A DNA stretch of 6,552 bases from contig DNNJ01000145.1 in the NCBI GenBank assembly GCA_003487955.1, positions 1 to 6,552 on the forward strand, given 5' to 3'. The DNA comes from Clostridiales bacterium. GTDB lineage: Bacteria > Bacillota > Clostridia > Tissierellales > Sedimentibacteraceae. Position numbers and translations under genes: made by a program. Below are positions 1 to 6,543 of this stretch, piece after piece. The first letter of the stretch is position 1. The number at the start of each line of letters is the position of its first letter. The notes beneath the pieces were generated by a model, which saw only the letters and a program-made list of their open reading frames with translations, was not told where the DNA came from and ran no database searches.

Positions 1-1059
1 CTTATTTTTAATAAGGGATATAATTTGTACGGGATTCATTTAGCAAGAGAAAATGTAAGAAATAACAGCTTTATTTTAGTAGAAGGATACATGGATGTAA
101 TCAAAATGCATGTTCATGGTTATAACACGGCAGTTGCGGCTTTAGGAACTTCTTTTACGGAAAACCAGATAAAACTGTTAAAGAGATACTCTAAAAGCTT
201 CTATATTGCTTTTGATTCAGACGACGCAGGACAAAAGGCTTCTTTAAAAGCAATTAATATGCTTAAAAAGAACAACTTGAAAGCAAAAGTAATTATAATG
301 AAAGATGCAAAGGACCCGGATGAATATTTAAACAAGTTTGGAAAGACAAGTTTCGACAAATTAATAGAAAATTCATTAGATTATAATGCTTTCTTAGAAT
401 TGTATTTTAAAGAAATACTTGAAAATTCTAACAAAGTTGAATATATAAACAATTATTTTGACAATATAGTAAATGTAAACAGCGAAATAGAAAGAGAGTT
501 AATTTTTGACAAATTATCAAGAAAAGTAGGTGTTTCGAAAGAGTCTATAATAAAAGAATACAATAAAAGAAGTACTAAACAAAAGACTTTGGTTAAGACT
601 GCAAAACCTGCCGTTAAACCGCAGGTTAAAAAAATTACTACATGCCACGAAGAAGAGCTTATTAAACTGATACTTTTAAACAATGACTTTGCACTCAAGC
701 TAAGTGAGATAGTTAATGAAGATACCTTTAAGGACTTAAAATACTATAAAATAATAAAAGAGCTGTATGAATGCAGAATTAACGATATAAGTATTGATAG
801 TGAAAGCTTAAATAAAATTACAAAGAATGCCATGAATGTAAATTTGCAGATTGACAATGTTGATTATAATAATTTAGAGGCTTTATTCAAGGATTGTATG
901 AAAAGACTTAAATTAAAATATTATGAAGAAAAGAGAAATATATTGATAAACAGTTTAAAACAACCTGATAGTTCATTAAACAGTGAAGAAATTACGAATG
1001 AAATTTTTTGCCTCGCTAAAAAGATTAAATCAACTAAGGAGGAGGTCAACCGGCAATGA
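1..1059 (+). CDS. dnaG: DNA primase DnaG, 3' portion (5' end outside window)
   Basis: DnaG makes the short RNA primers for replication at the fork, working with the replicative helicase. The reading frame is open from base 1, so the gene begins upstream; 352 codons remain of a family usually near 600 residues. The zinc-binding domain and the start of the polymerase core are missing because of the window edge, not a mutation. Visible (codon 1 = base 1) is the TOPRIM catalytic core: VEGYMDV with Glu28 and Asp32, then FDSDDAG with Asp72, Asp74 and Asp75, which coordinate the catalytic metals. The family motif DPDEYL follows near 106. A Lys/Thr-rich linker at about 189-215 leads to the C-terminal helical, helicase-binding domain (about 216-352), which is poorly conserved as usual. 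The TGA stop overlaps the rpoD ATG (ATGA), implying one transcript and translational coupling. Identification is firm. Confidence 0.96.
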   Translation, partial: LIFNKGYNLYGIHLARENVRNNSFILVEGYMDVIKMHVHGYNTAVAALGTSFTENQIKLLKRYSKSFYIAFDSDDAGQKASLKAINMLKKNNLKAKVIIMKDAKDPDEYLNKFGKTSFDKLIENSLDYNAFLELYFKEILENSNKVEYINNYFDNIVNVNSEIERELIFDKLSRKVGVSKESIIKEYNKRSTKQKTLVKTAKPAVKPQVKKITTCHEEELIKLILLNNDFALKLSEIVNEDTFKDLKYYKIIKELYECRINDISIDSESLNKITKNAMNVNLQIDNVDYNNLEALFKDCMKRLKLKYYEEKRNILINSLKQPDSSLNSEEITNEIFCLAKKIKSTKEEVNRQ

Positions 1060-2225
1060 GTGAAAATAAAAATATATCAGTAGTTTCAGAAGAAGAATAT
1101 GCAAAAAGTGCTGAAATGTTACAAAAGATAGACTCCATAAAAAATAAATTAATTGAAAAGGGCAAGAGAAACGGTTTTATAACATATAAAGAAGTTTTAA
1201 GGTCATTTGAAAAACTCGATATTAATCCTGAATTTATAGATGATTTTTATAAGCAAGCTGAAGACAACGATCTTGAAATATTAGGATTTCAAGATGATAT
1301 GATACCTGAAAAGGTTGAAGATGAAGATGAAGCTGAAACAAAAGAAGATGCGGATTTTTTTGTAAGCCAATCGGACGATGATATCCTAAAAGGTGTAAAT
1401 ATTGATGACCCTGTAAGAATGTATCTTAAAGAAATAGGAAAGGTTTCCTTATTGAGTGCAAACGAAGAAGTAGAATTGGCCAAAAGAATGGAAGACGGTG
1501 ATGAAGAAGCTAAGAAGCAGTTGGCTGAGGCCAATTTAAGATTAGTAGTAAGCATTGCAAAAAGATATGTGGGAAGAGGCATGCTTTTTCTTGATTTAAT
1601 TCAAGAAGGGAATCTTGGACTTATAAAAGCAGTGGAGAAATTCGATTATACAAAGGGTTTTAAATTCAGCACATATGCAACCTGGTGGATACGCCAGGCA
1701 ATAACAAGGGCAATAGCAGACCAGGCAAGAACCATAAGAATACCTGTGCACATGGTTGAAACCATCAATAAGTTAATCAGAATCAAAAGACAGCTTTTAC
1801 AGGAATTAGGAAGAGACCCCACGCCTGAAGAAATAGCATTGGAAATGGAAATGGACCCTGAAAAAGTAAGAGAAATACTTAAAATTGCTCAGGAGCCTGT
1901 ATCATTGGAAACACCCATCGGTGAAGAAGAAGACAGCCATCTTGGAGATTTTATTCCTGATGATGAGGTTCAAGCACCTTCGGACGTTGCAACATTTACC
2001 CTTTTGAGGGAGCAGTTGTCAAATGTGCTGCACACTTTAACAGACAGAGAGCAAAAGGTACTAAGGCTTCGTTTCGGTTTAGATGATGGAAGAGCAAGAA
2101 CTCTTGAAGAGGTTGGTAAAGAATTTGACGTAACCAGAGAAAGAATACGTCAAATAGAAGCAAAAGCGCTGAGAAAACTGAGACATCCAAGCAGAAGCAA
2201 GAAATTGAAAGATTATTTGGAATAA
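1056..2225 (+). CDS. rpoD: Primary sigma factor (sigma-70/SigA) RpoD
   Basis: This is the housekeeping sigma subunit that directs RNA polymerase to -10/-35 promoters. At 389 residues it is close to Bacillus SigA and lacks the long non-conserved insert of E. coli RpoD. Domains in order: region 1.1 (about 20-85), a very acidic linker (87-100), region 1.2 starting at [12 protein letters not shown] (117-128), region 2 (about 150-222) with the core-binding helix and the -10 recognition/melting segment [14 protein letters not shown] (197-210), region 3 (about 225-305), and region 4 (about 318-380) with the -35-binding helix-turn-helix, [20 protein letters not shown] (351-370). The start is supported by the ribosome binding site AAGGAGGAGGT at 1036-1046 inside the end of dnaG, and by the full region 1.1. 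It overlaps dnaG by 4 nt, so dnaG and rpoD are probably co-transcribed. Alternative sigma factors lack region 1.1, which excludes them. Confidence 0.98.
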   Translation: MSENKNISVVSEEEYAKSAEMLQKIDSIKNKLIEKGKRNGFITYKEVLRSFEKLDINPEFIDDFYKQAEDNDLEILGFQDDMIPEKVEDEDEAETKEDADFFVSQSDDDILKGVNIDDPVRMYLKEIGKVSLLSANEEVELAKRMEDGDEEAKKQLAEANLRLVVSIAKRYVGRGMLFLDLIQEGNLGLIKAVEKFDYTKGFKFSTYATWWIRQAITRAIADQARTIRIPVHMVETINKLIRIKRQLLQELGRDPTPEEIALEMEMDPEKVREILKIAQEPVSLETPIGEEEDSHLGDFIPDDEVQAPSDVATFTLLREQLSNVLHTLTDREQKVLRLRFGLDDGRARTLEEVGKEFDVTRERIRQIEAKALRKLRHPSRSKKLKDYLE

Positions 2226-2240
2226 GATGCTGTTTTTGGT

Positions 2241-2436
2241 GGAAAAGTCATAAAAATCCACACTCACGGTTTCGGATACGAATAATTCTATTAGCTCATT
2301 CCGACTAAAAATTCTACAGCTTGCAAACTCGCCAAGGCTCAAACAGTGCAAGCTGCTTAACGAATTTTCAGCTGGTATTCGCTAAGAATTAAATCGTATC
2401 CTGCAAATGTTCGCTTTGTATTTTTATGACTTTTTC
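2241..2436. repeat. Long imperfect palindrome between rpoD and trmK (MITE-like or large RNA hairpin)
   Basis: The two halves of this stretch are inverted copies of each other over almost their whole length. Paired blocks, outside to inside: 2243-2257 with 2420-2434 (15 bp exact, AAAAGTCATAAAAAT); 2274-2281 with 2394-2401 (8 bp, GGATACGA); 2283-2289 with 2385-2391 (7 bp); 2292-2295 with 2381-2384; 2308-2314 with 2362-2368 (7 bp); 2317-2325 with 2347-2355 (9 bp exact, CAGCTTGCA), closing on a 21-nt apical loop. It begins 15 nt after the rpoD stop and carries no convincing gene. This fits a miniature inverted-repeat element or other dispersed palindromic repeat. As RNA it would be a long rod that could protect the rpoD 3' end or uncouple rpoD from trmK. 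I see no clear target-site duplication, and copy number cannot be judged from one window. Confidence 0.7.
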
Positions 2437-2461
2437 AAGTAACTGCGAATAATAACAATAG

Positions 2462-2485
2462 AAATGGAATGGTTACATTCCATTT
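2462..2485 (+). promoter_or_regulatory. Perfect 10-bp hairpin just upstream of the trmK ribosome binding site
   Basis: AAATGGAATG (2462-2471) and CATTCCATTT (2476-2485) are exact reverse complements around a GTTA loop. The stem has only three G-C pairs and is followed by a mixed AT stretch rather than a T-run, so it is a poor intrinsic terminator. It ends 8 nt before the AGGGGGT ribosome binding site (2494-2500). It could be a weak terminator for the upstream transcript, an operator (a dyad-symmetric protein site), or a 5' leader structure affecting trmK translation. The structure is seen directly; the role is unknown. Confidence 0.45.
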
Positions 2486-2504
2486 ATTCATTTAGGGGGT
2501 TATT

Positions 2505-3179
2505 ATGAATCGATTGGAATGCATTGTATCCATGGTTGATAAATGCGGTACAGCTGCAGATATCGGCACTGACCACGGATATGCGGCAGAGATGCTGTTA
2601 AAAGAAGAAATATGTAATAAAATAATCGCAACCGATTTAAACAAAGGTCCTTTAAACAGAGCCATGAAGTATTTATCTTCCGTTAAACTCAGTGACAGAT
2701 GTGATTTCAGGCTTGGAAGCGGGCTTACGGTTTTAAAAGAAGGGGAAGCAGATGCAATTATAATTGCAGGAATGGGCGGCGAGCTGATTTTAGATATAAT
2801 CGAAACTTCAAAAGACATAGCATTGAACGCTAATCAGCTTATATTACAGCCCATGACTGCAGCAGATGATTTAAGGCAGTATCTTGTAGAAAACGGTTTT
2901 GAAATAATTGATGAAAATATTGTAAAGGAATCATATCACTTTTATTTTGTAATAAAGGCGAAAAAAGGCATTACTGAATATAAAGACAGAATATATTATG
3001 AAATAAGCAAGAGCTTAACAGATAAAAAAGACCCGATAATGATTGAATACATAAATAAGGTGCTGAATACAAACAAAAAAATCATCAGAAGTCTTGAAAA
3101 AGCAAACAATGTGGAATATAATGTAAAAATAGAGAGCTTAAGAGAGAAAAACAAAAAAATAAAGGGATTAATAAAATGA
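2505..3179 (+). CDS. trmK: tRNA (adenine(22)-N1)-methyltransferase TrmK
   Basis: TrmK (Bacillus YqfN) uses S-adenosylmethionine to make 1-methyladenosine at position 22 in the D-loop region of a subset of bacterial tRNAs. The 224-residue product has the family's features: the SAM-binding motif ADIGTDHGY (18-26), an acidic strand end IIATDLNKGPL (40-50), GSGL (71-74), the signature IIAGMGG (86-92), and LILQPM (112-117). From about 155 to the end it is charged and helical, matching the coiled-coil C-terminal domain of this family. The ATG at 2505 is the only plausible start: an in-frame TAG lies at 2493-2495, and AGGGGGT at 2494-2500 sits just ahead, only 4 nt away. The N-terminus is slightly shorter than Bacillus TrmK. 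The TGA stop overlaps the ATG of the Nif3-family gene, so the two are translationally coupled. Position after rpoD agrees with the conserved Firmicutes order. Confidence 0.92.
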   Translation: MNRLECIVSMVDKCGTAADIGTDHGYAAEMLLKEEICNKIIATDLNKGPLNRAMKYLSSVKLSDRCDFRLGSGLTVLKEGEADAIIIAGMGGELILDIIETSKDIALNANQLILQPMTAADDLRQYLVENGFEIIDENIVKESYHFYFVIKAKKGITEYKDRIYYEISKSLTDKKDPIMIEYINKVLNTNKKIIRSLEKANNVEYNVKIESLREKNKKIKGLIK

Positions 3180-3949
3180 ATTTAAATTCTATAATTAATT
3201 TATTGAATGATGAAGTAAAATTGAAGGAGCATGAATCTTGGGACAACAGCGGATTACAAATAGGCTCTATGAAAGGCAACATAAATAAAATTATGTTAAC
3301 CATAGACATAAATAAGGAAGGAGTAAAGCAAGCTATTCAAGAGAAGGTGGATTTAATTATAACTCACCATCCGTTTTTCTTCAATACAATCAAAAAAATT
3401 GACTTTGATACATATGACGGAGAAATAATCGAAATGTTAATCAAAGAAAATATAAATCTTTACAGTATGCATACGAGCTATGACATGGCAGAAAAGGGAG
3501 TTACTTATAACTTGGCACAAAAGTTGAACATATCAGATTATCAGGTTCTCCATCCCGTAAATATGGATAACAGTGGTTACGGCGGAATAGGCGAGGTTGC
3601 TCCCATAAATATAATTGATTATGCCAAATTCGTAAAAGAAACTCTTGAAGCCGAGGGTGTCAAATTATACTGCAATGATGAAAAAACAGTTAAAAGGGTT
3701 GCATTCTGCGGAGGAAGCGGCAGTGAATTCATCGGGGATGCAATAAAGCAAAATGCTGATGTTTACATAACGGGAGATATTAAATATCACCAGGCACAGG
3801 AAGCCGTAAAAGATAATTTATGTATTATAGATGCAGGCCATTACAATACGGAAGTACATTCAATGGAAACTATAATGGAAGTATTAGGAAAGACAGGAAT
3901 GGAAATAATAAACTATAAGAAAAGTACGTCGGGAGAAATAATAATTTAG
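3176..3949 (+). CDS. Nif3-like dinuclear metal centre protein (YqfO/YbgI family, short form)
   Basis: This is a member of the NIF3/DUF34 family, often labelled 'GTP cyclohydrolase 1 type 2', although the physiological role of most members is unsettled. The family's metal ligands are visible: the tandem histidines of ITHHP (His64, His65), Asp103 in HTSYDMAEKGV (99-109), and His222/Glu226 in DAGHYNTE (219-226). The second conserved lobe includes GDIKYHQA (200-207). At 257 residues it resembles E. coli YbgI (about 247) and lacks the PII/CutA-like middle insert that brings Bacillus YqfO to about 370. The family forms ring-shaped hexamers (known for homologues, inferred here). Its ATG overlaps the trmK stop, with AAAGGG at 3161-3166 as ribosome binding site. 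The persistent trmK-nif3 pairing suggests a function tied to tRNA or metal metabolism, but nothing in the sequence proves it. Confidence 0.9.
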   Translation: MNLNSIINLLNDEVKLKEHESWDNSGLQIGSMKGNINKIMLTIDINKEGVKQAIQEKVDLIITHHPFFFNTIKKIDFDTYDGEIIEMLIKENINLYSMHTSYDMAEKGVTYNLAQKLNISDYQVLHPVNMDNSGYGGIGEVAPINIIDYAKFVKETLEAEGVKLYCNDEKTVKRVAFCGGSGSEFIGDAIKQNADVYITGDIKYHQAQEAVKDNLCIIDAGHYNTEVHSMETIMEVLGKTGMEIINYKKSTSGEIII

Positions 3950-3957
3950 AGGTAGTT

Positions 3958-5886
3958 ATGGAAAAAAATTTTGAATACATGAGGGTTGCTTCGGCTGTAC
4001 CATCCTTAAGAGTAGCAGATCCAAATTACAATGTAAAAGAAATCATAAAAATTTCTCTGAAAGCTTCAAAGCAAGGAGTGAGAGTTCTTGTATTTCCTGA
4101 GCTTTGCATGACAGGATACACCTGCTTGGATTTATTCAATCAGAAAACATTGATAAATGAATGTGAAGAAGCATTGAGCCTCTTAATGGAAGAAACAAAG
4201 TATTTAAATATGCTTATAGCTGTAGGAATGCCTGTGAGGGCTGACAATCAGTTGTTTAACTGCGCAGTAATATTGAAAGAAGGAAAAATACTTGGCGCTG
4301 TTCCAAAAACATATATTCCAAATTACATAGAATTTTATGAAGCAAGATGGTTTGCTTCTGCAACAAAGAGGTTGTCAGAAACAATTATACTGTGTGAACA
4401 AGAAGTGATTTTCAGCGAAAACCTTTTGTTTAAGGATGATATATCTTCACTTTGTGTTGGTGTGGATATTGGCGAGGAGTTATGGCGAAGCATTCCTCCA
4501 AGCTCTTACCATACAATGCATGGTGCTAATTTGATACTTAATTTATCGGCAAGCAGTGAGGCAGTAGGCAAGGCGGATTACTTAAGAGGGCTGGTGAAAA
4601 ACCAATCCTCCAAATGCATAACTTCATATGTTTATTCTTCTGCGGGTGAAGAAGAAAGCACAACTGACGTAGTTTATTCAGGACTTTGCATGATTGCAGA
4701 AAACGGTAAAATATTAAAAGAAGATAATTTATTAGACGGGTTTATTTATTCGGATATTGATTTAGAAAGAATAGATAATGAAAGAGCAAGCCGCAATATC
4801 TATATGGCTGATATTGAAAAAAGAGACTTTAAATATGTTAATTTTAATTTAGGGTGCAGCGAAAATTTGAAGTTGGAAAGATTTGTAGACCCAAGACCTT
4901 TTGTGCCCTCAAATCCGAAAGACAGGGATAGAAGATTAAGTGATATATTAAATATTCAAGCTACAGGTCTTTCTCAGAGGATGAAAAAGATTAAAACCGA
5001 AAAAGCCGTTATAGGCATATCAGGGGGCTTAGACAGTACCTTAGCTTTGATTGTGATTATTGAAGCATTTAAGAAATTAAAATTACCTCTTACAAATATA
5101 ATTTCTGTCATTATGCCGGGATTCGGAACATCTGACAGGACTTATAGGAATGCACATGTAATAATAGATGAACTATGCGTCAGCTTACGGGAAATATCTA
5201 TAAAGGATGCATGCATTCAGCATTTTAAAGATATAGGCCATGATATAAATAATCATGATGTTACATATGAAAATGCACAAGCAAGGGAAAGAACCCAGAT
5301 TTTGATGGATATTGCAAACCAACAAGGCGGAATTGTGGTAGGAACCGGCGATTTATCCGAGTTAGCATTAGGATGGTGCACATACAATGCGGATCATATG
5401 TCAATGTACAGCGTTAACTCAGGGATTCCCAAAACATTGGTAAAATATATAGTAAAGTGGTATGCGGATTATAGGACAACAGGTAAAATGCAAGAAGCAC
5501 TTGTTGATGTATGCAACACTCCTGTGAGCCCTGAACTGCTTCCTCCCGACAAGGCGGGAAATATTCGCCAGCTTACGGAAAATTCGGTAGGTTCTTATGA
5601 ATTGAACGATTTTTTCTTATACAACATGTTACGTAATGGTTATGGACCTGAGAAAACATACTATTTGGCAAAAATAGCTTTTGAAGGAGAATACGAATAT
5701 CAAGTTATTTACGAAACATTAATAAAGTTCTATAAAAGATTTTTCACCCAGCAATTTAAGCGCTCCTGCATGCCTGACGGGGTGAAGGTAGGCTCCGTAT
5801 CCTTGTCACCAAGAGGAGACTGGAAAATGCCAAGTGATGCATCCTATGAATTATGGATGAAAAAATGTGAAAATATCAAGAAATAA
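3958..5886 (+). CDS. nadE: NAD+ synthetase, glutaminase-synthetase two-domain type, with catalytic Cys replaced by Gly
   Basis: NadE converts deamido-NAD+ to NAD+ with ATP, the last step of NAD synthesis. The 642-residue length matches the glutamine-dependent class: an N-terminal nitrilase-fold glutaminase (about 1-285) that normally supplies ammonia through a tunnel, and a C-terminal ATP-pyrophosphatase synthetase (about 325-642). The synthetase looks intact: P-loop SGGLDST (355-361), PGFGTSDRTY, HDVTYENAQARERTQ, VGTGDLSELALGWCTYN, and the C-terminal FKRSCMPDG and SLSPRGDWKMPSDAS. In the glutaminase, Glu48 (FPELCMTGY) and Lys117 (VPKTYIPNY) are present, but the usual nucleophile motif [VE]-[ED]-I-C-E-D-L-W reads VDIGEELW, with Gly172 (codon GGC, 4471-4473) at the cysteine position. 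Glutamine hydrolysis is therefore probably lost and ammonia used directly. It lies 8 nt after the Nif3-family gene; its AGAGG ribosome binding site overlaps that stop codon. Family identification is firm; glutaminase loss is inferred. Confidence 0.95.
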   Translation: MEKNFEYMRVASAVPSLRVADPNYNVKEIIKISLKASKQGVRVLVFPELCMTGYTCLDLFNQKTLINECEEALSLLMEETKYLNMLIAVGMPVRADNQLFNCAVILKEGKILGAVPKTYIPNYIEFYEARWFASATKRLSETIILCEQEVIFSENLLFKDDISSLCVGVDIGEELWRSIPPSSYHTMHGANLILNLSASSEAVGKADYLRGLVKNQSSKCITSYVYSSAGEEESTTDVVYSGLCMIAENGKILKEDNLLDGFIYSDIDLERIDNERASRNIYMADIEKRDFKYVNFNLGCSENLKLERFVDPRPFVPSNPKDRDRRLSDILNIQATGLSQRMKKIKTEKAVIGISGGLDSTLALIVIIEAFKKLKLPLTNIISVIMPGFGTSDRTYRNAHVIIDELCVSLREISIKDACIQHFKDIGHDINNHDVTYENAQARERTQILMDIANQQGGIVVGTGDLSELALGWCTYNADHMSMYSVNSGIPKTLVKYIVKWYADYRTTGKMQEALVDVCNTPVSPELLPPDKAGNIRQLTENSVGSYELNDFFLYNMLRNGYGPEKTYYLAKIAFEGEYEYQVIYETLIKFYKRFFTQQFKRSCMPDGVKVGSVSLSPRGDWKMPSDASYELWMKKCENIKK

Positions 5887-5908
5887 AAATTGTTGGATAA
5901 ATCTGCAT

Positions 5909-5937
5909 TTGACATTAAATTATAAATATTATAAAAT
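5909..5937 (+). promoter_or_regulatory. Sigma-A promoter of the RNase P RNA gene
   Basis: A perfect -35 hexamer TTGACA (5909-5914) is followed by a 17-nt AT-rich spacer and the -10 hexamer TAAAAT (5932-5937; five of six bases match consensus). A start six nucleotides after the -10 falls on G5944, exactly the first base of helix P1 of the RNase P RNA. TATAAA at 5930-5935 is an alternative -10 but leaves only 15 nt of spacing. The promoter begins 22 nt after the nadE stop, so rnpB can be transcribed strongly and independently by the RpoD encoded in this window. Confidence 0.85.
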
Positions 5938-5943
5938 ATCAAA

Positions 5944-6279
5944 GAGTAAATTATACAGTCGCATGCGCAGCATGAGGAAAGTCCGAGCTCCATAGAGCAG
6001 GGTGCCGGGTAACCCCCGGTGAGGGTGACCTTAAGGATAGTGCAACAGAAAGAAACCGCCCCGCACTTGAGTGCAGGGTAAGGATGGAAAGGTGAGGTAA
6101 GAGCTCACCGGCAATCAGGTGACTGATTGGCTATGTAAACCCCGCCCGGAGCAAGACCAAAACAGGACCTTGGAGTGGCTGCTCGCCACGGTCCAAATGG
6201 TAGGTCGCTTGAGTTTGCCGGCAACGGCAAGCCTAGACAGATGATTGTTTAATACAGAACTCGGCTTATGTATTTACTC
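5944..6279 (+). ncRNA. rnpB: RNase P RNA, bacterial class A
   Basis: This is the catalytic RNA of ribonuclease P, which removes 5' leaders from pre-tRNAs with the small protein RnpA. The universal core is present: GAGGAAAGTCC (5974-5984), ACAGAAA (6045-6051), GGTAAGAGC near 6096-6104, the CCCGGAGCAAGACCAAA block (6145-6161), and ACAGAACTCGGCTTATG (6254-6270). Helix P1 pairs 5944-5951 with 6272-6279; P2 pairs 5955-5960 with 6243-6248 (one G-U); P4 includes CCGAG (5983-5987) with CTCGG (6260-6264), a compensated change from the E. coli pair. P18 is a perfect 6-bp stem with a GCAA tetraloop (6215-6230). GGT at 6199-6201 sits at the L15 position that pairs with the tRNA CCA end. P3 and P12 are very short (about 5962-5974 and 6063-6074). 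The overall order matches class A (E. coli type), not Bacillus class B. Ends are placed by P1 and by the promoter. Confidence 0.97.
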
Positions 6280-6286
6280 TTTTTTT
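6272..6286 (+). terminator. Probable rnpB terminator: 3' strand of P1 followed by T7
   Basis: The 3' strand of P1 (ATTTACTC, 6272-6279) runs straight into seven T residues (6280-6286), with a second run of six T at 6291-6296. There is no separate local hairpin before the T-run; the only stem that can form there is P1, whose other strand lies over 300 nt upstream. Termination or 3' end formation probably occurs here, but whether P1 itself acts as the terminator stem is inference. Confidence 0.6.
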
Positions 6287-6356
6287 GTCGTTTTTTGTAA
6301 CATATATATTATCCCTGAATAAAATAAGTACATGCAAAATAAAAAGGGATGATGAT

Positions 6357-6479
6357 ATGTTTTGTAGTATAGTACCATGGTTTTTGCTTGGTGTTGGTTT
6401 CGGAAAATGCAGCGAAAGACGGGATGTCTTAGGAGCCGGGGGAAGAAGATCTGACCCTTGCTGCAGACGAAGAAGATAA
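6357..6479 (+). CDS. Possible small protein, 40 residues, hydrophobic N-terminus and Arg-rich C-terminus
   Basis: I do not recognise this protein. Its ATG at 6357 is preceded at 8-nt spacing by AAAGGG (6343-6348), typical of the other genes here, and it ends in TAA. The product starts MFCSIVPWFLLGVGFGKC, a hydrophobic stretch (residues 2-16) short for a membrane span, followed by a polar, Gly/Arg-rich part ending in PCCRRRR. Cysteines are at 3, 18, 35 and 36. The spacing and composition could suit a small membrane-associated or metal-binding peptide, but that is speculation. It lies 70 nt after the rnpB T-run and 33 nt before a strong hairpin, so it could be a stand-alone monocistronic gene. 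The second half is richer in G and C than its surroundings. An upstream in-frame TTG at 6285 lies in the rnpB T-run and is not a credible start. It may instead be a chance ORF. Confidence 0.45.
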   Translation: MFCSIVPWFLLGVGFGKCSERRDVLGAGGRRSDPCCRRRR

Positions 6480-6512
6480 TAACGGGGATATTCCTCGACA
6501 GTATTACTCACA

Positions 6513-6543
6513 AAGGGTGACGGCCGCAAGGCGTGTCACCCTT
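6513..6543 (+). terminator. Strong hairpin with GCAA loop after the small ORF, possible terminator
   Basis: AAGGGTGAC (6513-6521) pairs exactly with GTCACCCTT (6535-6543). Inside, GCC (6523-6525) pairs with GGC (6530-6532) around a GCAA tetraloop (6526-6529), leaving a small bulge at 6533. The stem is G-C rich, stable, and about 13 bp in all. It is followed by CATTAAACT up to the window end, with no T-run, so classical intrinsic termination is uncertain. Downstream flanking sequence is not available. It may instead be a structured leader for the next gene. Confidence 0.45.

Noticed and set aside
25..27. TTG as a start codon for the first gene
   Set aside because: The frame is open from base 1 and the upstream residues still match DnaG; the protein would lack half its conserved domains. 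The gene is simply cut by the window edge.
1289..1582. Ser-rich minus-strand frame inside rpoD
   Set aside because: It is the antisense of the acidic Glu/Asp codons of rpoD, a common source of false Ser/Phe-rich frames.
2079..2351. 90-codon minus-strand frame from the palindrome into rpoD
   Set aside because: Most of it is the complement of conserved rpoD region 4, and the rest falls in the palindrome; its composition is not protein-like.
2416..2455. Promoter for trmK with AATAAT or TAATAA as -10
   Set aside because: No acceptable -35 hexamer lies 16-18 nt upstream; TTGTAT at 2416-2421 is too far away. A promoter may exist but the sequence does not show one convincingly.
4453..4455. Cys166 of the NAD synthetase as the missing nucleophile
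   Set aside because: It lies six residues before the catalytic position, on the preceding strand, while the constant four-residue offset from the M. tuberculosis triad lands on Gly172.
6285..6325. Promoter for the 40-residue ORF (TTGTCG or TTGTAA with TATTAT or TAAAAT)
   Set aside because: The possible pairings are either poor matches or badly spaced (16 nt with weak hexamers, or 19 nt), and they overlap the rnpB T-runs.
6266..6529. 87-codon reading frame on the minus strand
   Set aside because: It runs antisense across the rnpB 3' end, the T-run and the small ORF, has no supporting ribosome binding site that I can see, and resembles no family I know.
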